Positions 8,811-17,250 of a DNA stretch of 64,000 bases are shown here, in pieces. Position 1 is the stretch's first letter. Each line of letters opens with the position of its first letter. The translations under genes and the position numbers were made by a program. The notes beneath the pieces were generated by a model. The model was not told where the DNA came from. It did no database searches and saw only the letters and a list, made by a program, of their open reading frames with translations. Origin of the DNA: UBA1181 sp045601045 (GTDB taxonomy: Bacteria > Bacteroidota > Bacteroidia > Bacteroidales > Paludibacteraceae); NCBI GenBank assembly GCA_045601045.1, contig JAZRZA010000007.1, positions 1 through 64,000 of the forward strand, read 5' to 3'.

Positions 8811-9254
8811 TTATTCAGCAACAACCTCGAAGTTGATCTCCGCAGAAACCTCCTTGTGCAATTTAACGGTAGCCTTGTATGAACCAAGCTCCTTAACTGC
8901 ATCGTTGATGACGATAATCTTTCTGTCGATCTCAAATCCCTTCTTAGCCAAAGCCTCAGCGATTTGGATATTGTTAACAGAACCGAAGATAGTACCAGTA
9001 GCGCTAGTCTTCGCACCGATTGTCAATGAAACACCGTTCAACTTAGCTGCCAAAGCCTCAGCGTCTGCCTTGATCTTCGCCAACTTGTGAGCGCGTTGCT
9101 TCAAATTCTCTTCCAATTGTTTCTTAGCTGATGGAGTAGCCAATTCAGCCATGCCTTGAGGAATGAGGTAGTTACGGCCATAACCGTTCTTTACCTTTAC
9201 AACATCATCCTTGTAACCCAAGTTTTGTACGTCTTGCAATAAAATGATTTCCAT
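8811..9254 (-). CDS. rplI: 50S ribosomal protein L9
   Basis: 147 residues, standard L9 length. It starts MEIILLQDVQNLGYKDDVVKVKNGYGRNYLIPQG, the diagnostic N-terminal domain, followed by the long connecting helix and the C-terminal 23S rRNA-binding domain. Last of the rpsF-rpsR-rplI operon, followed by a strong terminator. Confidence 0.98.
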   Translation of the reverse strand: MEIILLQDVQNLGYKDDVVKVKNGYGRNYLIPQGMAELATPSAKKQLEENLKQRAHKLAKIKADAEALAAKLNGVSLTIGAKTSATGTIFGSVNNIQIAEALAKKGFEIDRKIIVINDAVKELGSYKATVKLHKEVSAEINFEVVAE

Positions 9255-9271
9255 TATTCAGTCCTCCTTTT

Positions 9272-9544
9272 TTATTTCATCAAATCGGTTACAAATGGAA
9301 GCAACGCCAAGTGACGTGCTCTTTTCACTGCTTGAGCCACCTTTCTTTGATACTTCAAAGAAGTTCCGGTGAGACGACGAGGCAAAATCTTACCTTGCTC
9401 GTTCAAGAATTTCTTCAAGAACTCAGGATCCTTGTAGTCGATATACTTGATACCGCTCTTCTTGAAACGGCAATATTTCTTCTTCTTAACATCCACAGTT
9501 GGAGGGGTTAAGTATCTGATCTCTGATGAATTTTGTGCTGCCAT
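9272..9544 (-). CDS. rpsR: 30S ribosomal protein S18
   Basis: 90 residues with the S18 core KKYCRFKKSGIKYIDYKDPEFL and ILPRRLTGTSLKYQRKVAQAVKRAR. In the 30S subunit it forms a heterodimer with S6, whose gene lies 2 bp upstream. Confidence 0.98.
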   Translation of the reverse strand: MAAQNSSEIRYLTPPTVDVKKKKYCRFKKSGIKYIDYKDPEFLKKFLNEQGKILPRRLTGTSLKYQRKVAQAVKRARHLALLPFVTDLMK

Positions 9545-9546
9545 GA

Positions 9547-9897
9547 TTAAGCCTCCTTTTCTTTGTTAGACTTCAAGCTTCTTCTCTTTGCCGCATACTC
9601 AACTGCATACTTGTCGAGTTTGGTTGTAAGGAAGCGAATTACTTTCTCGTCACGACGATATTGGGTCTCCAATACATCGATAGTGTTAGGTTCTGCCTTG
9701 AACTCTACCAAACAGTAGAATCCAGTAGTCTTACCATCAATAGGGTATGCCAAGTGGCGGAGGCCCCATTGCTCCTCGCTGATAATCTCAGCGCCAGCGT
9801 TTGTCAAAACGCTCTTGAATTTTTCTGCCGCTTCCTTCATCTGATTGTCAGACAAAACGGGAGTCAAGATGAAAACGGTCTCGTACTGATTTAACAT
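9547..9897 (-). CDS. rpsF: 30S ribosomal protein S6
   Basis: 116 residues, starting MLNQYETVFILTPVLSDNQ, with the conserved GLRHLAYPIDGKTTGFYCLVEF strand pattern and a basic C-terminal tail. First gene of the rpsF-rpsR-rplI operon. A TATATTCG box about 45 bp upstream (9941-9948, minus) may be its promoter. Confidence 0.98.
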   Translation of the reverse strand: MLNQYETVFILTPVLSDNQMKEAAEKFKSVLTNAGAEIISEEQWGLRHLAYPIDGKTTGFYCLVEFKAEPNTIDVLETQYRRDEKVIRFLTTKLDKYAVEYAAKRRSLKSNKEKEA

Positions 9898-9999
9898 ATA
9901 ATTATTTATTAAAATTTATAATTCCCCACAAAAGGGAACGCGAATATAGACATTATTCCTGAAATCACAAAAATTACGTGAATTTATTTGCGGCACATC

Positions 10000-10824
10000 T
10001 TATTCGGCGCTCTTTAGCTTCTCCTTACCCATCATCTGAAACTTAATGGCCTCGGACAAACCGAACTTCACAGCTCCCTTGATGATCTCCGAGTTAGCGG
10101 CGGAGATCTTCTTGCCGGAATTCGTCTTGAAGAAATTAACGTAGGCGTTCAAATCCGCCTCCGTCATGGTAGGATATCCCAAATCCATCATTAAAGTCTC
10201 CAAATTCGCGGAGAAATAATCTGAAAGCGACTTGGTCAACTTCTCGTTATTTCCACCCATCAGATTGAGCATTTGAGAAACCATGATATCCATAGATTTT
10301 TCCATTCCAGATAGCTTGCTATACTCATGGAATACCTTTTGGTATGCTTTAGGAGCGGCCGACTCCACCTTTCCTGTTTTTTCACCCATGGCGATCTTCG
10401 TGAGATCAGGCATCATCTTCGACATCATTCCCTGTTGCGCCTTTTCGTCCGCATAGATTTTAGAGTGCTCCTCCGCCAATTTTCCCGCTGGAGAGGTGTA
10501 AAACTCAATAGCGTTCTTCAAATCCGCCTCAGAAGTCAACGGCTTGTAAACAGACTCCATCCAATCAAGGACATCATTGATAAACACCTCATCATAATAC
10601 TCAGCCGACAATCTTTTCGCGGTGGAATCCGCATATCCCATACTAATCAAAATCGGAGAAAAGGAGGTGACAATCTTCTCCTTACTATCTATCACACCAC
10701 CCGAAACCTCGGCCAACTGTTTAATCGTCTCACGATAACTATCCTGCGCGAAGCAAGAGAGCACGCCACTGAACAACACACAAAAGGTCAACATGAAACC
10801 CTTACGCAAAAAACTCTTTTTCAT
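10000..10824 (-). CDS. Exported protein with two DUF2059-like repeats
   Basis: 274 residues from MKKSFLRKGFMLTFCVLF. The in-frame ATG 11 codons upstream would overlap the preceding gene and put charged residues before the signal peptide. Two copies of the DUF2059 pattern are visible: LKNAIEFYTSPAGKLAEEHS and LNAYVNFFKTNSGKKISAAN. The family is periplasmic and of unknown biochemical role. The gene directly upstream (10850-11743) has the same two-repeat layout and is probably a diverged paralogue. Confidence 0.7.
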   Translation of the reverse strand: MKKSFLRKGFMLTFCVLFSGVLSCFAQDSYRETIKQLAEVSGGVIDSKEKIVTSFSPILISMGYADSTAKRLSAEYYDEVFINDVLDWMESVYKPLTSEADLKNAIEFYTSPAGKLAEEHSKIYADEKAQQGMMSKMMPDLTKIAMGEKTGKVESAAPKAYQKVFHEYSKLSGMEKSMDIMVSQMLNLMGGNNEKLTKSLSDYFSANLETLMMDLGYPTMTEADLNAYVNFFKTNSGKKISAANSEIIKGAVKFGLSEAIKFQMMGKEKLKSAE

Positions 10825-10849
10825 ACTTTCTATTTTAATTAAATTTTTA

Positions 10850-11743
10850 TTATCCATTCAAACTATCCTCAAAATCCACACCCTTCTCCAGTCCTTTCAT
10901 AAAGGAGGGAGGATTCTTTTCATACTGTCCACGAAGGTATGGTTCAAACTCATCATCCACCCATAGCAGAAAATCACCGACACCATACATAATCACCTCA
11001 GTGGCCTTCGAGAAACGCTTACCCACCTTTGTGGCATAGAACTTATTGATGAAATCCAAGTCCGCCTCGGGAAGGAGCCCATATAGCGCATCCGACGCCA
11101 AGACAATCCAGTTCTTGTCCATATACGAAGAGATGAGACGGGCGGATCGGTCATTGCCCTTTTTCTCGAAAAACGAGGAGAAAGAAAAATCCTTCTGTCC
11201 AGAGACCTCAAGATACTTCTTCGCTTTTTTCAAATAGCTCGACGGACATAGGCTCTTTTCCTCCACCATCTTACCATCAACCAACATAGAGGATATGGAC
11301 CTTACCATCCGATCCTTCATCTTCGCGGTCAAGGCGGAATCCGACGGATTCCTCATACGATTCAGCACCGCACGTCCATAATCGTTATCGAAATAGTCCA
11401 ACGCGGATCTCAAATCAGCCAAAGAGACATATTCGCAATAGATATTGAAAATGTAGTTGCTCCTCACGGAATCCACCACCTCCGTACGGTATCGATTTGA
11501 AATGACCACAGCCTCTTCCCTGGTGTATCCTATGGCCATCGATTTTTCCACAAAACGAGATTCATAGCTCGAAGGAATATCCAGTCCATCCTCCGATATG
11601 ATGTCCAATCGCATGCATTCGATCCAGAGATCCACATAGAGCGAATCGGCAACGTCATCACACTTCGCCACCCAAGAGAACAGAAGAAGGGGAAGCAACA
11701 ACATCATCCTCCGCCAAGAGACAATATTTCCGCGCATTTTCAT
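10850..11743 (-). CDS. Exported DUF2059-like protein, diverged paralogue
   Basis: About 297 residues from MKMRGNIVSWRRMMLLLPLLLFSW. An ATG 17 codons further upstream lacks a better context. After the signal peptide two weak DUF2059-like units appear: LRSALDYFDNDYGRAVLNRM and LDFINKFYATKVGKRFSKA. It is similar in layout to the next gene (26 bp downstream), so the pair probably arose by duplication and forms an operon. Function unknown. A TATATTCG box at 11763-11770 may be its promoter. Confidence 0.6.
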   Translation of the reverse strand: MKMRGNIVSWRRMMLLLPLLLFSWVAKCDDVADSLYVDLWIECMRLDIISEDGLDIPSSYESRFVEKSMAIGYTREEAVVISNRYRTEVVDSVRSNYIFNIYCEYVSLADLRSALDYFDNDYGRAVLNRMRNPSDSALTAKMKDRMVRSISSMLVDGKMVEEKSLCPSSYLKKAKKYLEVSGQKDFSFSSFFEKKGNDRSARLISSYMDKNWIVLASDALYGLLPEADLDFINKFYATKVGKRFSKATEVIMYGVGDFLLWVDDEFEPYLRGQYEKNPPSFMKGLEKGVDFEDSLNG

Positions 11744-11810
11744 TGTCAAAAGTATATATTTGCGAATATACTGAAAAAACACGTCACAAGGCATGCATCA
11801 CAAAAAAAAT

Positions 11811-11838
11811 TTGGGTGACCCTCACGGGCAACCCAAAC
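11811..11838 (-). terminator. Terminator of the pheA-aroG/CM-map operon
   Basis: TTGGGT and ACCCAA pair on the minus strand, with inner GCCC/GGGT pairing, and are followed by a run of eight T. It lies about 140 bp after the map stop. Confidence 0.6.
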
Positions 11839-11976
11839 ATAACACTGTATTACTTTTAAAATACTACCATTGAAAAACACAATATCCTAACGGCTTTACC
11901 GCTAGATTATTGCATGTTCCTATCATAAAATTTCGCTTGTTCAATCTTAACACAACGCAAAGATAATAAACTTCTG

Positions 11977-12831
11977 TTAATATGTCAAAATCTCCAAACC
12001 ATTTTCAGTCATCAAGAAGGTATGCTCCCACTGAGCGGATGGCAAGCCATCGCGTGTGGTGACGGTCCATCCGTCGATGCGGCTGAAATTAACAGGGTAC
12101 TTACCCATGTTGATCATCGGTTCGATGGTGAAGACCATACCTGGCACCAAAAGCATACCGGTGCCTGGTTTGCCGAAATGATCCACTTGAGGCTCCTCAT
12201 GGAAAGCCAATCCCACACCGTGTCCGGAGAGGTCGCGTACCACAGAATAGCCATTCGCCTTCGCATGCTTTTCAACCGCCGCGCCTATGTCTCCGACAAA
12301 ACCGTAAGGCTTCGCCGCGGCCATACCGATTTCGAGGCACTCCTTCGTCACATCGACCAAACGCTTCTTCTCCGGAGAGACTTCGCCGATGCAGAACATG
12401 CGGGAGGCGTCGCTGTAATAACCATCCAGAATGGTGGAAACATCCACATTGATGATATCACCCTCCTTCAAGATAGTCCTCGGATTAGGAATGCCATGAC
12501 AGACCACCTCATTGATGGAGGTGCAGACGCTCTTGGGGAATCCCTCATAATTGAGCGGCGCAGGTATCGCCCCGTGCGCTGTGGTATAGTCATAAACCAA
12601 CTTGTCAATATCCTCTGTGGACATACCCGCCTTGATTTCGCGCTCCACCAAATCCAATACACCGGTGTTCACCACGCCGCTTCGACGGATACCATCGATT
12701 TGTTCAGGTGTCTTAATCAGTTTACGAGAGGGAACCTCAAATCCCCGAGACTCGTAGAACATCACCTTTTTTTCTAACTCTGTGGCCTCTCTGTCCTTAG
12801 GCACGAACCACAATCTACGTCCTTTTCCCAT
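11977..12831 (-). CDS. map: Type I methionine aminopeptidase
   Basis: 284 residues: a 40-residue N-terminal extension and the M24 pita-bread fold. Metal ligands are visible in NVDVSTILDGYYSDASRMF (two Asp), SGHGVGLAFHEEP (His), FTIEPMI (Glu) and QWEHTFL (Glu). It removes initiator Met from nascent proteins. It lies 18 bp after the DAHP synthase gene, so it appears to belong to the attenuated aromatic amino acid operon, an unusual location for a housekeeping gene. Confidence 0.96.
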   Translation of the reverse strand: MGKGRRLWFVPKDREATELEKKVMFYESRGFEVPSRKLIKTPEQIDGIRRSGVVNTGVLDLVEREIKAGMSTEDIDKLVYDYTTAHGAIPAPLNYEGFPKSVCTSINEVVCHGIPNPRTILKEGDIINVDVSTILDGYYSDASRMFCIGEVSPEKKRLVDVTKECLEIGMAAAKPYGFVGDIGAAVEKHAKANGYSVVRDLSGHGVGLAFHEEPQVDHFGKPGTGMLLVPGMVFTIEPMINMGKYPVNFSRIDGWTVTTRDGLPSAQWEHTFLMTENGLEILTY

Positions 12832-12849
12832 ATCGTGATAATCTATAGG

Positions 12850-13908
12850 TTACTCCATGATTCTCATCTGTTGACGAACAGATTCCTCGTGGATCGCCTC
12901 GAATATTGTTCTTGTAAATTCTCCGTCCAAATTCATGGCGGAACCAGTCTCCATACGCTTCTTGATGATTTCGTCGTAACGTTCGGTTTGGAGAATTGGC
13001 ATAGCATGCTCCCTCTTATAGATACCGATCTCCTTGGCCACACGCATACGCTTCGCCAACATCTCGGTAAGATCCATGTCAATCTCGTCGATTTGCTTAC
13101 GCAACTCCGCCAAACTCTCGGTAGTCTGGTTGGTGTTTCTTATCACCAAGTTGTTCAATACAAGCGACAAGACATCTGGCGCCAACTGCTGGGAAGCATC
13201 GCTCCATGCCTTATCCGGATCGCAGTGCGACTCAATAATCAATCCATCGAACTGAAGATCCATCGCCTGTTGGCAAAGTGGAGAAATCAAGTCCCTACGG
13301 CCTGCGATGTGACTAGGGTCGCAAATAATAGGCAACTCGGGAAAACGTCTGTGCAACTCGATTGGAATATGCCATTGAGGCAAGTTACGGTATAATTTCT
13401 TGTCATAGGTACTGAAACCTCTGTGAATAGCGCCCAAGCGCTTGATGCCCGCATTGTTCAAACGTTGCAAAGCGCCAATCCACAACTCCAAGTCCGGATT
13501 GACTGGGTTCTTGATCAAGACAGGCACATCCACGCCCTTCAAGGTGTCGGCAATCTCCTGCACCGCAAATGGGTCCGCAGTGGTACGCGCGCCGATCCAC
13601 AGCAAATCGACACCGAACTCCAAGGCCTCCTCCACATGCTTCGCTGTAGCCACCTCAGTTGCGGTCAACATTCCTGTCTCTTGCTTCACCGCCTTCATCC
13701 ATGGCAACGCGACAATTCCGTTTCCTTCGAATCCACCCGGTTTGGTACGAGGCTTCCATATTCCAGCACGGAATATCTTCACACCATTCTTCGCCAACTG
13801 CTTGGCTGTCTCCATCACCTGCTCTTCCGTTTCGGCGCTACAAGGTCCAGCGATTACCAAAGGACGCTTATCCTCAACACCGGTTAAATTAAGTTTCTCT
13901 AATTCCAT
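12850..13908 (-). CDS. Bifunctional DAHP synthase / chorismate mutase
   Basis: 352 residues. The N-terminal two-thirds is a DAHP synthase (VIAGPCSAE at 18-26, RAGIWKPRTKPGGFEG, IGARTTADPF, and the CDPSHIAGRRDL box). The C-terminal 85 residues are an AroQ-type chorismate mutase (LAELRKQIDEIDMDLTEMLAKRM with the catalytic-site Arg and Lys pattern). It couples the first step of the shikimate pathway to the chorismate branch toward Phe/Tyr. This fusion is typical of Bacteroidetes. It lies 20 bp after pheA. Confidence 0.96.
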   Translation of the reverse strand: MELEKLNLTGVEDKRPLVIAGPCSAETEEQVMETAKQLAKNGVKIFRAGIWKPRTKPGGFEGNGIVALPWMKAVKQETGMLTATEVATAKHVEEALEFGVDLLWIGARTTADPFAVQEIADTLKGVDVPVLIKNPVNPDLELWIGALQRLNNAGIKRLGAIHRGFSTYDKKLYRNLPQWHIPIELHRRFPELPIICDPSHIAGRRDLISPLCQQAMDLQFDGLIIESHCDPDKAWSDASQQLAPDVLSLVLNNLVIRNTNQTTESLAELRKQIDEIDMDLTEMLAKRMRVAKEIGIYKREHAMPILQTERYDEIIKKRMETGSAMNLDGEFTRTIFEAIHEESVRQQMRIME

Positions 13909-13928
13909 ATTTTGTTTTTATTTATTCC

Positions 13929-14774
13929 TTATACTGTTTGCCTACCGATTTCGTACTCACCCAAGATGCGTAACTCATTCGCCAATGGCCTGACTGCGGC
14001 AAGAGCCTCAACATATTTCTTGTATGACTCGAATTGCAAATCGATGTAGAACTGATACTCCCACTCACGTCCGATGATCGGAGTGGATTGGATTCTGGTG
14101 AGATTCATCTTATAGAAAGAGAGGACCGCCAAAATCTGCGACAAACTTCCCTCCTCGTGGGAAAGTACCAACAACAATGAGGCCTTGTTAGGGAATTTAT
14201 TCACATTCATCTCCTTCACCTTGTTCTCATCAGCGATGATCAAAAAACGGGTGAAATTTCGCTTGTTGGTCTCAATACCCTTGGCCAAGATCTCTAATCC
14301 GTAGATTTCAGCGGCCAACTCACCACAGATGGCAGCCTTTCCCATCTCCTTGTTCTCCGCTACCATGCGGGCACTCGAAGCGGTATCGTCATATTCCACC
14401 GCCTTAAGGTGGCGGTGTTCGCCCAAGAAGGTCTGACATTGCATCAAGGCGATCGGATGGGAATAGACCTCGTGGATGTCACTGATGTCTTGGTTAGGCA
14501 ACGCCACCAAATTATGCTTGATGCGCAGCTTCTGCTCTCCAGCGATGCACAATCCGCTATCGGCCAACAGGGTGTGGTTCTGCAACAGACTTCCCGCAAT
14601 GGTGTTCTCGATGGCCACGATACCAATCAAATCCTTATCGGCGCGAACCGTTTGGAAAAGATGAGTGAAATTATCACATGGAACAATCTCCACATCCTCT
14701 CCTCTAAAATATTCCCTTGCTGCGATATCATGGAAACAACCATCAATACCTTGGATAACTACCTTGTTTTTCAT
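13929..14774 (-). CDS. pheA: Prephenate dehydratase
   Basis: 281 residues from MKNKVVIQG. An alternative ATG lies three codons upstream. The catalytic domain has the NFTRF motif (TRF Thr essential in the family). The ACT regulatory domain (about 195-275) has GSLSQILAVL, but the Phe-binding ESRP motif of classical enzymes reads QSTP, so feedback by Phe cannot be assumed. It converts prephenate to phenylpyruvate. The aminotransferase and tyrA that often accompany it in Bacteroidetes are absent here. It is preceded by a leader peptide and attenuator. Confidence 0.95.
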   Translation of the reverse strand: MKNKVVIQGIDGCFHDIAAREYFRGEDVEIVPCDNFTHLFQTVRADKDLIGIVAIENTIAGSLLQNHTLLADSGLCIAGEQKLRIKHNLVALPNQDISDIHEVYSHPIALMQCQTFLGEHRHLKAVEYDDTASSARMVAENKEMGKAAICGELAAEIYGLEILAKGIETNKRNFTRFLIIADENKVKEMNVNKFPNKASLLLVLSHEEGSLSQILAVLSFYKMNLTRIQSTPIIGREWEYQFYIDLQFESYKKYVEALAAVRPLANELRILGEYEIGRQTV

Positions 14775-14787
14775 ACAATTCATAATT

Positions 14788-14820
14788 AAAAAGTCCCACC
14801 CTGATGTTCAAGGTGGGACT
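14788..14820 (-). promoter_or_regulatory. Transcription attenuator of the pheA operon
   Basis: On the minus strand AGTCCCACC and GGTGGGACT pair perfectly (9 bp) over an 11-nt loop and are followed by TTTT, only 13-18 nt before pheA. The 5' arm (CACCTT, 14810-14815) can instead pair with AAGGTG (14845-14850), which overlaps the stop codon of the leader peptide. This gives mutually exclusive terminator and antiterminator forms. Confidence 0.85.
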
Positions 14821-14848
14821 CAAAATTGAAACAATAACGAACCTCACC

Positions 14849-14905
14849 TTATGAGAACATAAAGTAAAAGGAAAAGAAGTAGTAATAAAAACTCTTATTC
14901 GTCAT
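14849..14905 (-). CDS. Phe/Tyr-rich leader peptide of the pheA operon
   Basis: An 18-codon open frame, MTNKSFYYYFFSFYFMFS, contains six Phe and four Tyr codons, with a FYYYFFSFYF core. Its TAA overlaps the antiterminator strand, and a 9-bp terminator lies 29 nt downstream. This is the layout of classical ribosome-stalling attenuation: with scarce charged tRNA-Phe or tRNA-Tyr the ribosome stalls on the core and the antiterminator can form. The reading frame is seen directly; the regulation is inferred from the architecture. Confidence 0.85.
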   Translation of the reverse strand: MTNKSFYYYFFSFYFMFS

Positions 14906-14958
14906 CGTTATTTTCTATTTTCGAGGCGTTGCCGCCCTCCAAAATTCATTTTATGGTA

Positions 14959-14966
14959 CAAAGATA
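14959..14966 (-). promoter_or_regulatory. -7 box for the phe leader transcript
   Basis: TATCTTTG on the minus strand, 54 nt before the leader-peptide ATG. No clear -33 element is seen. Confidence 0.5.
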
Positions 14967-15055
14967 CAAATTATTTCTTTATAGTCACTATCCTTGTGAT
15001 TTTTAGCGACTCAGAAATTAATGCATCGAAATTTAGCGAAACGACCGGAACATCG

Positions 15056-16522
15056 TTAGATGCTCCATTCGTAACCATCTTTTGTATCCTTCACATTGAA
15101 GCCCAATGCGGTAAGCTCATTTCTGATCTTATCACTGGTCGCCCAATCCTTATTGGCCTTGGCTTGCTTACGGATCTCAAGCAACAAATCGACAGCCCCC
15201 TTGAAGGCATCGCCGTTGGAATCGCCATCCGAGGCGAGTTTCAAGCCCAAGATATCCATCAAATAGAGTTGGAACAATGATTTCAACTCTTCCAAATCCT
15301 CCGCGCTGATGGTTCCTTTTCCGTCTGTGACGGTATTGATAGCCTTAGCGATTTCAAAGAAGTAAGAGATCACAATTGGCGTATTCAAGTCGTCGTTCAT
15401 CGCCTCCTCGCACTTCTCACGCATGCCTTTCACATCGACCGTTGACTCAGCTGATGGCGTGATCTTCATCAAACGCGCGTACGCGTCGGTCAAACGCTCC
15501 AATCCCTTTTCGGATGCCTGCAAAGCCTCATTACTGAAATCCACCGTGCTACGATAGTGCGCCTGCAAAATGAAGAAACGGATGGTCATTGGAGAGAAGG
15601 CTTGTGTCAGAAGCGGATGGCTTCCGGTGAAGAACTCATCCAATGTGATGAAGTTGCCGTATGATTTACCCATCTTCTTTCCGTTGATGGTGATCATATT
15701 ATTGTGCATCCAGTAATGAACGGTCTCTTTGCCGAGCGCGGCGGTGGATTGCGCGATCTCACACTCGTGGTGAGGGAAAATCAAGTCCATACCACCACCA
15801 TGGATATCGAACTCCTCGCCAAGGTACTTGGTTCCCATAGCGGAACACTCCATGTGCCATCCAGGGAATCCATCGCTCCATGGAGAAGGCCAACGCATGA
15901 TATGCTCTGGTTGCGCGCACTTCCACAAAGCGAAGTCCAACCCGCAACGCTTCTCGTTTTGTCCGTCCAACTCACGGGTGGTCTCCAACAAATCGTCGAT
16001 ATTTCTTCCGGAAAGTTTTCCGTAGTGGTGATCCTTGTTATATTTCTTCACATCAAAGTAAACGGAACCTTGACTCTCGTAAGCGTAACCAGCCTCCAAT
16101 ATCTTCTTCACAAAATCGATTTGCTCAATGATATGGCCTGACGCATGCGGCTCGATGCTTGGCGGCAAGACATTCAAAGCATCCATCGCCTTGTGGTAAC
16201 GGTTGACATAATATTGCGCCACCTCCATAGGCTCTTTTTGCTCCAATCGAGCCTTCTTGGCGATCTTATCCTCGCCCTCGTCGGCGTCATGCTCCAAGTG
16301 GCCCACATCTGTGATGTTGCGCACATAACGCACTTTGTATCCAAGAGAAGTCAAGTAACGGAACAACACATCGAATGTGATGGCTGGACGAGCATGACCC
16401 AAGTGACCGTCACCGTAAACGGTTGGTCCACAAACATACATACCTACATGGGGTTCATTCAACGGCACAAACAACTGTTTGGTTCTACTCAACGTGTTGT
16501 AAATTCTCAACTTATGTTCCAT
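15056..16522 (-). CDS. cysS: Cysteinyl-tRNA synthetase
   Basis: 488 residues. The HIGH-type signature is in GDGHLGHARP, the zinc ligand region includes MYVCGPTVYG and the WHMECSAMG/HHECEIAQ boxes, and the KMSKS-type loop reads GKKMGKSYGNF. The C-terminal helical anticodon-binding domain is complete. It charges tRNA-Cys in the cytoplasm. A TATCTTCG box lies about 28 bp upstream (16550-16557, minus). Confidence 0.97.
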   Translation of the reverse strand: MEHKLRIYNTLSRTKQLFVPLNEPHVGMYVCGPTVYGDGHLGHARPAITFDVLFRYLTSLGYKVRYVRNITDVGHLEHDADEGEDKIAKKARLEQKEPMEVAQYYVNRYHKAMDALNVLPPSIEPHASGHIIEQIDFVKKILEAGYAYESQGSVYFDVKKYNKDHHYGKLSGRNIDDLLETTRELDGQNEKRCGLDFALWKCAQPEHIMRWPSPWSDGFPGWHMECSAMGTKYLGEEFDIHGGGMDLIFPHHECEIAQSTAALGKETVHYWMHNNMITINGKKMGKSYGNFITLDEFFTGSHPLLTQAFSPMTIRFFILQAHYRSTVDFSNEALQASEKGLERLTDAYARLMKITPSAESTVDVKGMREKCEEAMNDDLNTPIVISYFFEIAKAINTVTDGKGTISAEDLEELKSLFQLYLMDILGLKLASDGDSNGDAFKGAVDLLLEIRKQAKANKDWATSDKIRNELTALGFNVKDTKDGYEWSI

Positions 16523-16597
16523 CTTACTAGTCTATTCTTTGATTTTACGCGAAGATACAAATTAGAGTTAAGATTTAAGAATGTAGAATTAAGAATT

Positions 16598-17197
16598 TTA
16601 ATCCTCTCCCAACATCTTCTCCGACTGGATCACGCCATAATAGTAAAGCGAGCATACATTGCCCTTCTCATCCCTGCCATCCCAAGTGATTTCGTAGATA
16701 TTATCCTTCTTCTTGACCTGTATGGTAGAGACTTGCAAATCCACCATTTTATCGTAAACCAATGCTCTGGTGGTATTCTCTTTGGTGATTTCATAATTGC
16801 CTGCCCAATCGTCCGAATTGGAGTAGTAGGTCATATAGTCGCCTGTCATAAGGCGAAGCAGTTCGGTTTGTCCCTTGTCAAATGCGGGGATCTCCACATA
16901 AGCGCCCGCCTTCTTGAAAGCGTTATTGGGAGAACAAGTGCCATCACCGTTGGGGGTATAAAACCCATTGGTGAAGAGATGAAGGATATGCGTCACGCCA
17001 CCATCCGAAAAGTCATAACCATCAACACAGACGTCAACGGGCATCGCCACACCACCCACGGTAAAAACATTGTCGCCCTTACGGGAGAGCTCCTCCACAT
17101 CATTCGCGTCCGAAGGATCGGTACAAGCGGATAAAACAGAAACAAACAAGGCGGCCAATAGCCAATAGAAGCCCCCTTTCTTAACTCTATTCGTCAT
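16598..17197 (-). CDS. Uncharacterised lipoprotein
   Basis: 199 residues from MTNRVKKGGFYWLLAALFVSVLSAC. The ATG ten codons upstream was not used because the lipoprotein signal starts here; the lipobox is LSAC. The mature part is acidic with an Asp/Gly-rich strand-turn pattern and has no motif I recognise. It ends with KKKDNIYEITWDGRDEKGNVCSLYYYG. It probably faces the periplasm or outer membrane. It lies downstream of the T9SS trio but is separated from it by a terminator (17207-17241). Confidence 0.6.
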   Translation of the reverse strand: MTNRVKKGGFYWLLAALFVSVLSACTDPSDANDVEELSRKGDNVFTVGGVAMPVDVCVDGYDFSDGGVTHILHLFTNGFYTPNGDGTCSPNNAFKKAGAYVEIPAFDKGQTELLRLMTGDYMTYYSNSDDWAGNYEITKENTTRALVYDKMVDLQVSTIQVKKKDNIYEITWDGRDEKGNVCSLYYYGVIQSEKMLGED

Positions 17198-17206
17198 AAG
17201 ATTCTT

Positions 17207-17241
17207 AAAAAAGGGAGAGATACCCATTAGAGCATCTCTCC
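17207..17241 (-). terminator. Terminator of the T9SS porP/sprF operon
   Basis: GGAGAGAT and ATCTCTCC pair over a 12-nt loop and are followed on the minus strand by CTTTTTT. Confidence 0.75.
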
Positions 17242-17250
17242 GAAAAAAAA

